Positions 41,389 through 50,078 are shown, numbered from the stretch's first letter. The stretch is DNA of 64,000 bases from Streptomyces scabiei 87.22 (GCF_000091305.1 NC_013929.1:6014001-6078000), one strand, 5' to 3'. The notes: generated by a model not told the origin, from the sequence alone. Made by a program: numbers and translations.

Positions 41389-41527
41389 TGGGGCTTCTCG
41401 CGCAGTTCCCCGCGCCCCTGAAAAGCAGGGGCTGCGCCCCATGCTTTTCAGGCCCGCAGGGCCGTTGGCTTTCAGGCCCGCAGGGCCTGGGCTTCTAGGG
41501 GCGCGGGGAACTGCGCGACCAGCCCCC
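41389..41527. repeat. dispersed palindromic element, copy C
   Basis: The left arm (41390-41426) contains CGCGCAGTTCCCCGCGCCCC and the right arm (41489-41527) its complement. The core contains a GGGGCTGCGCCCC hairpin and two TTTCAGGCCCGCAGGGCC units in tandem. Confidence 0.85.
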
Positions 41528-41637
41528 ACGCACCCGCACCCGCAGAACACACCTCCCCACGGGAATACGGCACAGCCCCGCAGGTGATTACCGTGGCGTT
41601 GGACATTCCGGGATCTCCTGTCACGGAGGTGTGCGCC

Positions 41638-42933
41638 ATGCAGGACGCCGCGTCGCGGCTGAAGAACCTGTTCGAGCAGCTGTCGGGAGAACCGCTCCCG
41701 GTCCGGCTGCGGGCCTGGGACGGCTCGACGGCAGGCCCACCGGAGGCCCCCGCCCTGGTGGTACGCAACCGCAGGGCCCTGCGCCGGCTGCTGTGGAAGC
41801 CGGGCGAACTGGGCCTGGCCCGCGCCTGGGTCGCCGGCGACCTAGGCGTCGAGGGGGACCTCTACGCCGTACTGGACCTGGTGGCCGCCCATGTGTGGGA
41901 GCGGGACGAGGGCGCCCGGAGCCCGGGCCGGGCCCTGCGCGACCCGGAGGCCCGCGCGGCCGTCAGGGATCTGCTGAGGCTGGTCGGCCCCGCCGTGCTG
42001 GTCCCGCCCGCCCCGCCCCGCGAGGAGGTCCGCGCCCGCCACCGGCACACCCGGCGCACCGACAGACGGGCCGTCAGCCACCACTACGACGTGGGCAACG
42101 ACTTCTACGAGATCGTCCTCGGCCCCTCGATGGTGTACTCCTGCGCCTACTGGCCCGCCCCCGACGCCACCCTCGAAGCCGCCCAGCACGACAAGCTCGA
42201 CCTCGTCTGCCGCAAACTCGCCCTGGCCCCGGGCATGCGGCTCCTCGACGTCGGCTGCGGCTGGGGCTCCCTGGCCGTGCACGCGGCCCGCGAGTACGGC
42301 GTCCACGTCGTCGGCGTCACCCTCTCCCAGGAGCAGGCCGCGTACGCCCGTAAGCGGGTCGCCGACGAGGGCCTCACCGACCGCGTCGAGATCCGCGTCC
42401 AGGACTACCGGGACGTGGTCGACGGGCCCTACGACGCCATCTCCTCCATCGGTATGGCCGAACACGTCGGCGCCGACCGGTACCTGGAGTACGCCAGGGA
42501 CCTGTACCGGCTCCTCGCCCCCGGCGGACGGCTGCTCAACCACCAGATCTCCCGCCGCCCCCAGCAGGACGAGGGCACCTACTCCCTCGACGGCTTCATC
42601 GACGCGTACGTCTTCCCGGACGGCGAACTCGCCCCCGTCGGCACCACCGTCACCCAGCTCGAACGCGCCGGGTTCGAGGTCCGGGACGTGGAGTCCCTCC
42701 GCGAGCACTACGCCCTCACCCTGCGCGCGTGGGTCACCCGGCTCGAAACGGGCTGGGCCCGGGCGGTCGCCCTCGCCGGTCCGGGCCGCGCCCGGGTCTG
42801 GCGCCTCTACATGGCCGCCTGTGCCCTCGGCTTCGAGCGCAACCGGCTCGGCGTCAACCAGGTGCTGGCCGTACGGCCCTCGGAAGGGGGTGCGTCGGGA
42901 CTCCCGCTCAGGGCCCGGACCTGGGGAGCCTGA
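41638..42933 (+). CDS. SAM-dependent methyltransferase, cyclopropane-fatty-acyl-phospholipid synthase family
   Basis: 431 residues. The N-terminal 140 residues form the lipid-binding part typical of CFA synthases. VSHHYDVGNDFYEIVLG near 146-163 is the family hallmark, then MVYSCAYW, SAM motif LDVGCGWGSLAVHAA near 205-219, and SIGMAEHVG. Members add a methylene or methyl group to an acyl-chain double bond, e.g. making cyclopropane or 10-methyl fatty acids. Which product forms here is unclear. GGAGG lies 8 bases before ATG 41638. It ends at a bidirectional terminator facing the ABC transporter B genes. Confidence 0.9.
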   Translation: MQDAASRLKNLFEQLSGEPLPVRLRAWDGSTAGPPEAPALVVRNRRALRRLLWKPGELGLARAWVAGDLGVEGDLYAVLDLVAAHVWERDEGARSPGRALRDPEARAAVRDLLRLVGPAVLVPPAPPREEVRARHRHTRRTDRRAVSHHYDVGNDFYEIVLGPSMVYSCAYWPAPDATLEAAQHDKLDLVCRKLALAPGMRLLDVGCGWGSLAVHAAREYGVHVVGVTLSQEQAAYARKRVADEGLTDRVEIRVQDYRDVVDGPYDAISSIGMAEHVGADRYLEYARDLYRLLAPGGRLLNHQISRRPQQDEGTYSLDGFIDAYVFPDGELAPVGTTVTQLERAGFEVRDVESLREHYALTLRAWVTRLETGWARAVALAGPGRARVWRLYMAACALGFERNRLGVNQVLAVRPSEGGASGLPLRARTWGA

Positions 42934-42975
42934 CTCCCCGTACAGGGGCGTGAGCGGCCGTACGGGGGCGCGCGA

Positions 42976-43006
42976 AGGGCCCCGTTCCGCACCGGAACGG
43001 GGCCCC
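42976..43006. terminator. bidirectional terminator
   Basis: GGGCCCCGTTCCG (42977-42989) and CGGAACGGGGCCC (42993-43005) are perfect complements between convergent genes. Confidence 0.8.
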
Positions 43007-43036
43007 TCGGCACCAGTCGTCGCCGCTCCCGCGCGG

Positions 43037-45574
43037 CTACTCCGACTTGATCGCCGCCAGCATGTTGAGCCTCGCGGCGCGGCGGGCCGGCCACAGCGCG
43101 GCCAGGATGCCCACCGTGGCGGCCAGCAGCAGGAAGACGGCCATCCGGGCCCAGGGCAGGACCAGTTCGTACGTCGGCATCCGGCTGGCGAGGAGTTCGC
43201 CGGCGGCCCAGCCGAAGAAGACGCCGAGGCCGATGCCGAGGACACCGCCGAACAGGGAGATGACGAGGGACTCCAGACGGACCATCCGCTTGATGCCCCG
43301 CCGGTCGAGACCGATCGCCCGGAGCATGCCGATCTCCTGCGAACGCTCGAAGACCGACATGGCCAGGGTGTTGATGACACCGAGGACGGCGACGATCACG
43401 GCCATGGCCAGCAGGCCGTAGAGCATGTTCAGCATCAGCGTGAACATCTGCGCGATGTCGTCGGAGAGGTCCTGGCTGCTCTGGACCTTGATCGCCGGGT
43501 TGTCGCCGAGGGCCTTCTCCAGCCGGTCCTTGGTGGCGTCGGAGGCACCCGCCGAGGTCTTCACCATGACCATCATGTCGGCCGGGTCGGCGGAGGCCGG
43601 CAGCCGCTCGGTGAGCGTGGCGTTGTCCAGGAGGATGCCCCGGATCAGTTCGTTGCTCTCGTAGACCCCGGCGACCGTCAGCTTCTGCTTCTCGCCGCCC
43701 TCGAAGCCGGCCGTGAACTCCGCGCCGGCCTTCCAGCCGCGCCGGGCGGCGGTGTCCGCGTCCACCACGACGTCCGCACCGCCGACCTTGAACGTCCCCG
43801 AGTCGAGGGGCAGGTCGGTGACCTTGCCGATCGCCGCGCCGTTGACGCCCGTCAGGTACTCGGTCTCGTCCCCGATGCGGGACTCGGCGTTGCGCAGCGG
43901 GGAGACCGCGGTGACGCCCTCGGTGGCGGACAGCTTCTTCTCCACGTCGGGGGAGAGGTAGCTGCCGCTGGTCATCGAGACGACGTAGTCCGCCTTGATC
44001 GCGTCGGCGGCCATCCTGGAGATGGCCTGCTGCAGGCTTCCCGCCATCACCGTCATCCCGGTGATCAGCGTCAGGCCGATCATCAGCGCCGAGGCAGTCG
44101 CGGCGGTACGGCGCGGATTGCGCACGGAGTTCTGCCGGGCGAGCTTGCCGGAGATCCCGAAGACCCGCATGAGGGGGGACACGGCCGCGATCAGCGGGCG
44201 GGAGAGCAGGGGGGTGAGGACGAAGACACCGATGATCAGCAGGACCGCGCCGATGCCCATCGGGGCCTGGCCGTCCGAGCCGTCCATCGTGGTGGCGTAC
44301 AGGACGGTGGCCGCGCCGGCGCCCGCCAGCAGCGCGCCGAGGGTGTTCCGTACGACGAGCGACTTGGTCGTCGCCTTCGCGTGGACGCTGCTCATCGCGG
44401 CGACCGGCGGGATCTTCGCGGCGCGGCGGCCCGGCAGCCAGGCGGCCAGCATGGTGACCAGCACACCGACCAGCAGGGCGGTGGCGACCGTGCCGGGGGA
44501 GACCACCAGCGGGCCGTCGGGGACGGTCTCGCCGAGGGTGCTGATCAGGGCGCGCATCCCGGCGCCGATGCCGACGCCGGCGACGAGGCCGGTGACCGCG
44601 GCGACCGTGCCCACCACCAACGCCTCGATCAGCACGGACCGCGTCACCTGGCGGCGGGAGGCGCCGACGGCACGCAGCAGCGCCAGCTCCTTGGTGCGCT
44701 GGGCGACGAGCATCGTGAAGGTGTTGGCGATGATGAACGTGCCCACGAACAGGGCGATCCCGGCGAAGACCAGCAGCGCGTTCTTCATGCCGCTCATCTG
44801 GGTGGCGATCTGCGTGGCCTGCTGATCGGCGAGCTGCCGTCCGGTGATCGTCTCCGCGGTGTCCTCGGGGAGGACCTTGTCGACGGCCTGCCGCAGCCGG
44901 GTCTGGCTGGTGCCGGCCGCCGCGGCCACGGTGATCTCGTCGTACTCGCCCTCGTCGTGGAACAGCTTCTGCGCGGTCGCCGTGTCGAACAGGGCGAGGC
45001 TGCCGCCGGCCGCGACGTTGCCGTCGTCCGTCGTGAAGATCCCGCTGACGGTCGGGGTGAGGACCGGGCCGTCGACGGACAGCCGGATGGTGTCGCCCAC
45101 CCGGTACCCGGCCCGCTTCGCGGTCTCGGCGTCGATGGCGACCTCGTCCGTGCCCTTCGGCGCGGTGCCGTCCCGGAGCGGATAGCGGGGATCGTCCGTC
45201 CCCCAGAAGTTCCCGCCCTGCGACTGGAAGCCGCCGCCGATCAGCTTGCCGTCCTTGTCGGCGAGGGCGGTGAACCCGCTCACCACACCGATCGCGGACT
45301 CGGCGCCGGGCACCCCCTCGATCTTCTTCAGCAGACCCGGCGTCAGCTTGGGCTGCTCGGCGACGGTGTCGCCCTCGTCCGGCTGATACCCCGGCCGGAC
45401 CGCGACGTCCACATGGTCGAAGCCCTTCGCCGAACTCCGCTGCAGCGCGTCCGAGATGGTGTTCGTGAAGACCAGCGTGCCCGAGACGAAGGCGACGCCG
45501 AGCATCACCGCGAGCACGGTCATGAGAAGCCTGGCCTTGTGCGAGAGCACGTTGCGCAGGGCGGTACGGAACAT
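43037..45574 (-). CDS. FtsX-like ABC permease, MacB type (pair B)
   Basis: 845 residues, same architecture as the permease at 15252-17831: N-terminal helix (LLMTVLAVMLGVAFVSGTLVF), extracytoplasmic domain, three-helix FtsX block around 255-385 with AQRTKELALLRAVGASRRQV, central helices, second extracytoplasmic domain and a second FtsX block with ERSQEIGMLRAIGLDRRGI near the end. It is a clear but diverged paralogue. ATG 45574 begins 54 bases after the ATPase stop. Substrate unknown; peptide resistance or envelope lipid handling are family roles. Confidence 0.93.
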   Translation of the reverse strand: MFRTALRNVLSHKARLLMTVLAVMLGVAFVSGTLVFTNTISDALQRSSAKGFDHVDVAVRPGYQPDEGDTVAEQPKLTPGLLKKIEGVPGAESAIGVVSGFTALADKDGKLIGGGFQSQGGNFWGTDDPRYPLRDGTAPKGTDEVAIDAETAKRAGYRVGDTIRLSVDGPVLTPTVSGIFTTDDGNVAAGGSLALFDTATAQKLFHDEGEYDEITVAAAAGTSQTRLRQAVDKVLPEDTAETITGRQLADQQATQIATQMSGMKNALLVFAGIALFVGTFIIANTFTMLVAQRTKELALLRAVGASRRQVTRSVLIEALVVGTVAAVTGLVAGVGIGAGMRALISTLGETVPDGPLVVSPGTVATALLVGVLVTMLAAWLPGRRAAKIPPVAAMSSVHAKATTKSLVVRNTLGALLAGAGAATVLYATTMDGSDGQAPMGIGAVLLIIGVFVLTPLLSRPLIAAVSPLMRVFGISGKLARQNSVRNPRRTAATASALMIGLTLITGMTVMAGSLQQAISRMAADAIKADYVVSMTSGSYLSPDVEKKLSATEGVTAVSPLRNAESRIGDETEYLTGVNGAAIGKVTDLPLDSGTFKVGGADVVVDADTAARRGWKAGAEFTAGFEGGEKQKLTVAGVYESNELIRGILLDNATLTERLPASADPADMMVMVKTSAGASDATKDRLEKALGDNPAIKVQSSQDLSDDIAQMFTLMLNMLYGLLAMAVIVAVLGVINTLAMSVFERSQEIGMLRAIGLDRRGIKRMVRLESLVISLFGGVLGIGLGVFFGWAAGELLASRMPTYELVLPWARMAVFLLLAATVGILAALWPARRAARLNMLAAIKSE

Positions 45575-45628
45575 GAGTGGGGTCCCTGTCAGGGGTCGGA
45601 GGGGCGGGGCGAGGGTGAGGGGGAGCGC

Positions 45629-46399
45629 CTAGCTCGTACGGCCCTTGCTGTCGAACCGCTTCATGCGGTCGAGGACGGAGTCGGCCGTCGGCTCGTGGAT
45701 CTCGTCCACGAGGCGTCCGTCGGCGAGGAAGACGACCCGGTCCGCGTAGGCCGCGGCCACCGGGTCGTGGGTCACCATCACCACGGTCTGCCCCAACTCC
45801 CGTACGGAGTTGCGGAGGAAGCCCAGCACCTCGGCGCCCGAACGCGAGTCGAGGTTTCCGGTCGGCTCGTCGCCGAAGATGATGTCCGGGCGGGAGGCGA
45901 GGGCGCGGGCCACCGCCACGCGCTGCTGCTGGCCGCCGGAGAGCTGGGCGGGCCGGTGCTTGAGCCGGTCGGCGAGGCCCACCATGCGGATCACGGTGTC
46001 CAGCCACTGCTTGTCCGGCTTGCGGCCCGCGATGTCCATCGGGAGGGTGATGTTCTCCAGCGCGGTCAGGGTGGGCAGCAGGTTGAACGCCTGGAAGATG
46101 AACCCGATCTTGTCCCGGCGCAACTTGGTGAGCTGCTTGTCCTTGAGCGAGCCCAGCTCGGTGTCGCCGATGCGGACGGAGCCGGAGGAGAAGGTGTCCA
46201 GGCCCGCCACGCAGTGCATCAGCGTGGACTTGCCGGAGCCCGAGGGGCCCATGATCGCGGTGAACTGGGCCTGCCGGAAGTCGATGGAGACCTGGTCCAG
46301 CGCGACCACCCGGGTCTCGCCCTGTCCGTAGACCTTCGACAGTTCCGTGGCGCGGGCGGCCACGACGGTGGCCCGGTCGGCGAGGGGAGTGGTGGTCAC
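45629..46399 (-). CDS. ABC transporter ATP-binding protein, MacB/LolD type (pair B)
   Basis: 256 residues. Walker A GPSGSGKST at 51-59, Q-loop FQAFNLLP, signature LSGGQQQR and Walker B IIFGDEPTG are all intact. GTG 46399 was chosen over an in-frame upstream ATG (46516) because AAGGAG lies about 9 bases before it and the added 39 residues do not resemble the family. Long stretches are nearly identical to ATPase A (e.g. around the Q-loop), showing that the two operons arose by duplication. First gene of a two-gene operon. Confidence 0.94.
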   Translation of the reverse strand: MTTTPLADRATVVAARATELSKVYGQGETRVVALDQVSIDFRQAQFTAIMGPSGSGKSTLMHCVAGLDTFSSGSVRIGDTELGSLKDKQLTKLRRDKIGFIFQAFNLLPTLTALENITLPMDIAGRKPDKQWLDTVIRMVGLADRLKHRPAQLSGGQQQRVAVARALASRPDIIFGDEPTGNLDSRSGAEVLGFLRNSVRELGQTVVMVTHDPVAAAYADRVVFLADGRLVDEIHEPTADSVLDRMKRFDSKGRTS

Positions 46400-46983
46400 G
46401 GGTGGGTGCTCCTTGGGGCGGGTGACGGTCGAGGGGGCGCCGGAAGGACGGCCCGGGGCGTGCCCGGCCGTGCGGCGCGGCAGGCCGGAAGCCGGTCGCT
46501 TCGTGGATGTCTCCATCGTCCCGAGGTAAGGGAGCCGTGTAGTCAGCCGCTGTCCTGGTTCCGGGGGCAGACTTGCGACGGACGGGCGGGCGGTGCGTCA
46601 TACCTGGGGATGACGGCGGCGTCCGCCCGGAGAGCGGGCTGCCGAAGCAGCCGGCGTGCGCCGGGCCGGGTGGCCCGCGGTTGAGGTTTCCTGTCCGATT
46701 CGAGGGACCGTCAGATCCCGGACGCGGGACCGCGATGACCCACGAGAACCGCCGCGTCACCCCGCGTGTCCTCACCGGGGCGCTCGTTCGGGCGGTGAAA
46801 TTCCGTCATTCCCCGTACGCCCGGTCGGGCCGTCCGGAAGGCTATTGGCAAGTGCGGATGGCGTGTTCCGTGGGCTGATGCACCCTCAGACGTCAATAAA
46901 ATAAGACAACATCGGTCCGCCGGGCGAGTGTTCGGGGGGAGCCTCCCGATAGGCTCGGAAGCTCAGCGCGGAGCCCATGGCCT
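46400..46983. other. intergenic region between ABC transporter B and bldA
   Basis: 584 bases, divergent. CGTCAT (46596-46601) and ATGACG (46610-46615) form an inverted repeat with 8-base spacing that could be an operator for the ABC operon, with TATGAC (minus strand) as a -10-like box inside it. A short frame 46735-46878 (47 codons) has no ribosome-binding site and I do not call it. The last 90 bases are the bldA promoter region. Confidence 0.45.
46891..46955 (+). promoter_or_regulatory. bldA promoter region
   Basis: TAGGCT at 46950-46955 lies 28 bases before the mature tRNA. About 40 bases further upstream is an unusually AT-rich patch (GTCAATAAAATAAGACAACA, 46892 on), striking in this genome and possibly an UP-like element. 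Confidence 0.45.
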
Positions 46984-47066
46984 GCCCGGATGGTGGAATG
47001 CAGACACGGCGAGCTTAAACCTCGCTGCCCCTCGCGGGCGTACCGGTTCAAGTCCGGTTCCGGGCA
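46984..47066 (+). tRNA. bldA: tRNA-Leu, anticodon TAA (bldA)
   Basis: 83-base class II tRNA. Acceptor GCCCGGA/TCCGGGC, anticodon stem GCGAG/CTCGC with loop CTTAAAC giving anticodon TAA, a long variable arm (TGCCCCTCGCGGGCGTA) and T-arm CCGGTTCAAGTCCGG. The discriminator is A and CCA is not encoded. It is the only tRNA able to read UUA efficiently in Streptomyces and so controls translation of TTA-containing developmental and antibiotic-regulatory genes. Loss gives the bald phenotype. The sequence matches bldA as I know it. Confidence 0.97.
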
Positions 47067-47125
47067 CCTCCGACCAAAGTCGAACTTTTTCGCCCACACT
47101 CTCACATGCCGCCCTCGGGCGAGCA

Positions 47126-47140
47126 GCGCCCCGGGGGCGC
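47126..47140 (+). terminator. hairpin downstream of bldA
   Basis: GCGCCCC-G-GGGGCGC is a perfect palindrome 60 bases after the tRNA, the likely end of the bldA transcript. In reality the loop must open by two or more pairs. Confidence 0.5.
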
Positions 47141-47326
47141 GTGACGGTGTGGGCGCTCTCGTGTTCGGTCTCCGGATGATCGCGGACTCGTACCGGGTTG
47201 GTCAGGGGTTGTGGGGTGTGGGGCGGGGAATCACGGAGACGCGTAGCGTGTTCGAGGACATGGCAGGGAAAGATCCTCCCCAAGCAGTAGAGTCAATCCT
47301 TTGCCTACCTATTACTCTTGAGCCAA

Positions 47327-47343
47327 GGCCACGCAGGGTGGCC
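47327..47343 (+). promoter_or_regulatory. hairpin immediately before the YccA-family ribosome-binding site
   Basis: GGCCAC-GCAGG-GTGGCC, 6-bp stem, ends 2 bases before GGAGGAG. A TAGAGT -10-like box at 47288-47293 lies upstream. The hairpin could modulate ribosome access. Confidence 0.4.
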
Positions 47344-47356
47344 ATGGAGGAGTGAA

Positions 47357-48238
47357 ATGAGGAGCAGCAACCCGGTCTTCTCGCGACGGGGGTTCAGCCG
47401 CGACAACGGCTACGCGGGCTTCAACACCGCGCCGCAGGCCGGGGGAGCAGCTGTCGGCACCCAGGGCAGCCCCTACGCCCAGCAGGGTGGGAACCCGTAC
47501 GCGACGAACCCGTACGCCCAGCAGGACGTCCAGCACGGCGTCCCGCCGCAGGCCCCGGCCCGCACGGGCGCCATGACCATGGACGACGTCGTCATGCGCT
47601 CGGCCATGACGCTCGGCACGGTCGTCGTCGGCGCGGTCCTCGCCTGGGCCCTCCTGCCGGTGTCGCCCACGAGCTACGGCCTGGCCATCGGCGCCGCGCT
47701 CATCGCCTTCGTCCTGGCGATGGTGCAGTCCTTCAAGCGCAAGGCCTCGCCCGCGCTGATCCTGACGTACGCCGCCTTCGAGGGTGTCTTCCTCGGCGTG
47801 CTCAGCGAGATGTTCAACACGCAGTGGAGCGGCGCGCCCTTCCAGGCGGTGCTCGGCACGATGGCCGTCTCCGGCGCCACGCTGCTGGTCTACAAGGCGG
47901 GCTGGATCCGGGTCACCGCGCGGTACGCCCGCATCGGCATGACCATCGCGATCGCGTTCGTCCTGGTCATGGCGGTCAACCTGCTCCTCGTCGTCTTCGG
48001 GCTCGCCCCCGACGGCGGACTGCGCAGCATGGGCCCGCTGGGCGCGGTCGTCGGCATCCTCGCGATCCTGCTCGGCGCGTTCTTCCTGACCCTCGACTTC
48101 AAGCAGATCGAGGACGGCATCGCCTACGGCGCCCCGCGCGAGGAGGCCTGGCTGGCCGCGTTCGGCCTGACCATGACCCTCGTGTGGATCTACGTCGAGA
48201 TGCTCCGTCTGGTCGCCATCTTCAGCGGCGACGACTAG
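47357..48238 (+). CDS. Bax inhibitor-1/YccA family membrane protein
   Basis: 293 residues. A Gly/Gln/Tyr/Pro-rich cytoplasmic N-terminus (about 1-72, with repeated PYAQQ/NPY units) precedes seven membrane helices. The family features MTMDDVVMRSAMTLG, FEGVFLGVLSEMF and the acidic C-terminal part DFKQIEDGIAYGAPREEAW, with its conserved Asp residues, are clear. Bacterial members are pH-sensitive calcium leak channels or protease modulators. ATG 47357 follows GGAGGAG by 4 bases. It ends at a strong bidirectional terminator. Confidence 0.92.
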   Translation: MRSSNPVFSRRGFSRDNGYAGFNTAPQAGGAAVGTQGSPYAQQGGNPYATNPYAQQDVQHGVPPQAPARTGAMTMDDVVMRSAMTLGTVVVGAVLAWALLPVSPTSYGLAIGAALIAFVLAMVQSFKRKASPALILTYAAFEGVFLGVLSEMFNTQWSGAPFQAVLGTMAVSGATLLVYKAGWIRVTARYARIGMTIAIAFVLVMAVNLLLVVFGLAPDGGLRSMGPLGAVVGILAILLGAFFLTLDFKQIEDGIAYGAPREEAWLAAFGLTMTLVWIYVEMLRLVAIFSGDD

Positions 48239-48280
48239 GAGTGACGCCCAGGGGACGGGAGTGATCCCGCCCCCGGCGAT

Positions 48281-48316
48281 GAAGGGCCCCCGGACCTCAC
48301 GGTCCGGGGGCCCTTC
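48281..48316. terminator. strong bidirectional terminator
   Basis: GAAGGGCCCCCGGACC (48281-48296), loop TCAC, and its perfect 16-bp complement (48301-48316), between convergent genes. Confidence 0.88.
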
Positions 48317-48332
48317 GTGGTTCTCGGCGTCT

Positions 48333-48563
48333 TCAGCGGAGTTTCCGCGCGGCCCTCCTCAGGTCGTACTCGTGAATGATCGCTTTGGCGTGTCCGTACG
48401 CGAGGTCGTACTCGTGCCGGAGCCAGCTGACCTTCTCCTCGAAATTGTGGAGAGCGGGGCCGTCGTCGACTTTGCGGAGCCAGTCGGAGACTTCACGACC
48501 GGTGCAGTGAGGGATGCGGGCGAGCAGGTTGCGGTGGGTCTCCTCGGAGAAGACTTGGGACAT
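48333..48563 (-). CDS. DUF4287 small protein
   Basis: 76 residues, all helical: MSQVFSEETHRNLLARIPHC, then GREVSDWLRKVDDGP, then EKVSWLRHEYDLAYGHAKAI, matching DUF4287, a short domain found alone or fused to DUF5655 proteins. Function is unknown. GGAGG lies 5 bases before ATG 48563, and TACATT upstream may be its -10. It is divergent from the small gene at 48667. Confidence 0.85.
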   Translation of the reverse strand: MSQVFSEETHRNLLARIPHCTGREVSDWLRKVDDGPALHNFEEKVSWLRHEYDLAYGHAKAIIHEYDLRRAARKLR

Positions 48564-48626
48564 CGGCGCCTCCGGACGAAAGGGAATGTAAGCCGGTCCT
48601 TCAGGTCACGTTGCCTGAGTGGCGGG

Positions 48627-48660
48627 CTGTTGGCAACAGTCCGGTGAAGGCGCGTACTCT
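48627..48660 (+). promoter_or_regulatory. leaderless promoter with an overlapping palindrome
   Basis: TACTCT (48655-48660) ends 6 bases before GTG 48667, so the transcript is probably leaderless. CTGTTG-G-CAACAG (48627-48639) covers the -35 region and could be a repressor site. Confidence 0.5.
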
Positions 48661-48666
48661 CGCGGC

Positions 48667-48978
48667 GTGCTTGATACGACACCGTTGACCCGTGCCGTGG
48701 ATCATTTCGCCGACCGCCTGCGGGCCGCCCCGCAGAGCAGGCTGCAGCGGGGGGCCGCCGCGGAGGCGCTGGCGCTGGCCAGGGAGATGGCACGGCGTGC
48801 CCAGCGGCTGGAGGCGCCGGGCACGGACGCCCGGGAGATGCCGGACGTGGGGATGTTCGCGGCAGCCGATCAGGTCATGGTCGCCGGGAACGATCTCGCG
48901 CTGGTCCTCGGTGACGAGGGCGCGGTGGCGGAGGCCGTGGCACTGGTGGAGGAGGCCCAGCGGCGGGCCGGGGTGTGA
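48667..48978 (+). CDS. conserved hypothetical protein, leaderless
   Basis: 103 residues, helical and Ala-rich: VLDTTPLTRAVDHFADRLR, then LALAREMARRAQRLE, then AADQVMVAGNDLALVLGDE. I do not recognise a named domain. The start GTG 48667 is supported by the -10 box spacing and by the protein-like composition beginning there. No signal peptide or membrane helix. It is convergent with the next gene, 22 bases away. Confidence 0.7.
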   Translation: MLDTTPLTRAVDHFADRLRAAPQSRLQRGAAAEALALAREMARRAQRLEAPGTDAREMPDVGMFAAADQVMVAGNDLALVLGDEGAVAEAVALVEEAQRRAGV

Positions 48979-49000
48979 GCCCGGGGCGCGGCGGCGGCCC

Positions 49001-49792
49001 CTACAGCGACGCGATGACCCGGTCCGCCAGGATGTAGACCATGTCGTCGCCGCACTCGAACGTCAGGGTGTACGCGCCCGAGATGCCCGAGCCGCCCAGG
49101 AGGACCGGGGTGTCACCGGTCTGCAGGGCCGTGGCCAGGCGTTCGGCGGTCTCGCGGTGGCCGGGGGTCATACAGAGCGTGGTGCCGTCGGCGAAGACGT
49201 AGACGTCGAGGGTGCCGAGGGGGCCCGGACGGACGTCGGCCAGCTCGGTGCGGGAGGCGGCCAGGTCCTCCAGGCAGGCGACCGTGCGCTCGTGGTCGTT
49301 GGTGACGGGCGACTGCACCGGCACGAAGTCGGGGTGCGAGGGGTGCCGGCGGCGGGCCGCGGCCAGCTCGGCCGAGTCCGGGGCGAACTCGTCGCCCTCC
49401 AGGCTGGGCTCGATCACGGGCTCCAGGTGGTCCAGGCCCGCGAAGTCGGACTGCCGGGGCATGAACAGGTCGCTCTCGGGCAGCCCCAGCAGGGAGGGCG
49501 CGTCGGCGACGTCGCGGGACTCCTGCGCCGCCCAGAATGCCCTCGCCTCGGCCAGCTCGCGCTCCCGCTCCTCGGCGAGCGCCTCGGCGACGGCGGCGCG
49601 TATCTCCTCCGTGTCGGCGGCCGGCCGGGCGGCCGGTACCGGCACGCGCACCCCGGCGGCCCGGCTCTCGGCCAGCTCGGCGCGCAGGGCGGTGACCTGT
49701 CGGCGCAGCCCCGTGAGGGTGCGCAGGACGGCGACGCCCACGGCCGCGGTGGCGGCCGTGGTGAGCAGCAAGGCGATCGGCATAGCGCTCAC
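49001..49792 (-). CDS. membrane-anchored conserved hypothetical protein
   Basis: 263 residues. One N-terminal membrane helix (about 5-25), then a short coiled coil (RQVTALRAELAESR), an acidic linker, and a C-terminal globular domain from about 150 with DVYVFADGTTLCMTPGHRE and YTLTFECGDDMVYILADRV. I do not recognise the family. GTG 49792 has GGGAG 9 bases upstream. It lies downstream of the thiolase gene on the same strand but behind a terminator, so it is probably independent. Confidence 0.75.
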   Translation of the reverse strand: MSAMPIALLLTTAATAAVGVAVLRTLTGLRRQVTALRAELAESRAAGVRVPVPAARPAADTEEIRAAVAEALAEERERELAEARAFWAAQESRDVADAPSLLGLPESDLFMPRQSDFAGLDHLEPVIEPSLEGDEFAPDSAELAAARRRHPSHPDFVPVQSPVTNDHERTVACLEDLAASRTELADVRPGPLGTLDVYVFADGTTLCMTPGHRETAERLATALQTGDTPVLLGGSGISGAYTLTFECGDDMVYILADRVIASL

Positions 49793-49990
49793 TGACGTAC
49801 TCCCGGTTCAAAGTCGACCCCCGACTTCCTACATCAGCTTGAAGGGCGGACTAACCAGCTGTCAGTGCGTAACGTCACGAATCGGGCAGGAATCTGGGCC
49901 CGATGTTTGGTAGTGAAACGACTCTGACCTGCGTAAATCCCTCTCCGAAGGGAGATAGGTCACATCCTGGGGGAGATTGGATCACAAAAC

Positions 49991-50025
49991 GGCCCGGAGG
50001 CCCCGGAAAATCGGGACTCCGGGCC
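49991..50025 (-). terminator. terminator of the thiolase gene
   Basis: GGCCCGGAG (49991-49999) and CTCCGGGCC (50017-50025), extended inside by CCCCG/TCGGG. Confidence 0.7.
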
Positions 50026-50078
50026 ATGGCATCGCGGAGCGCGTTCGAACAGTCACGGCTCCGCGGGCGGGCGGCGGG

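Larger units (their letters stand above)
41274..41637. other. ndh-methyltransferase intergenic region
   Basis: 364 bases: ndh terminator, palindromic element copy C and, after 41528, about 110 bases preceding the methyltransferase gene. I could not identify a convincing promoter in that last part. Confidence 0.5.

Noticed and set aside
46735..46878. A 47-codon plus-strand frame before bldA
   Set aside because: No ribosome-binding site or -10 in the right place, no recognisable family, and it lies in a promoter-like interval.
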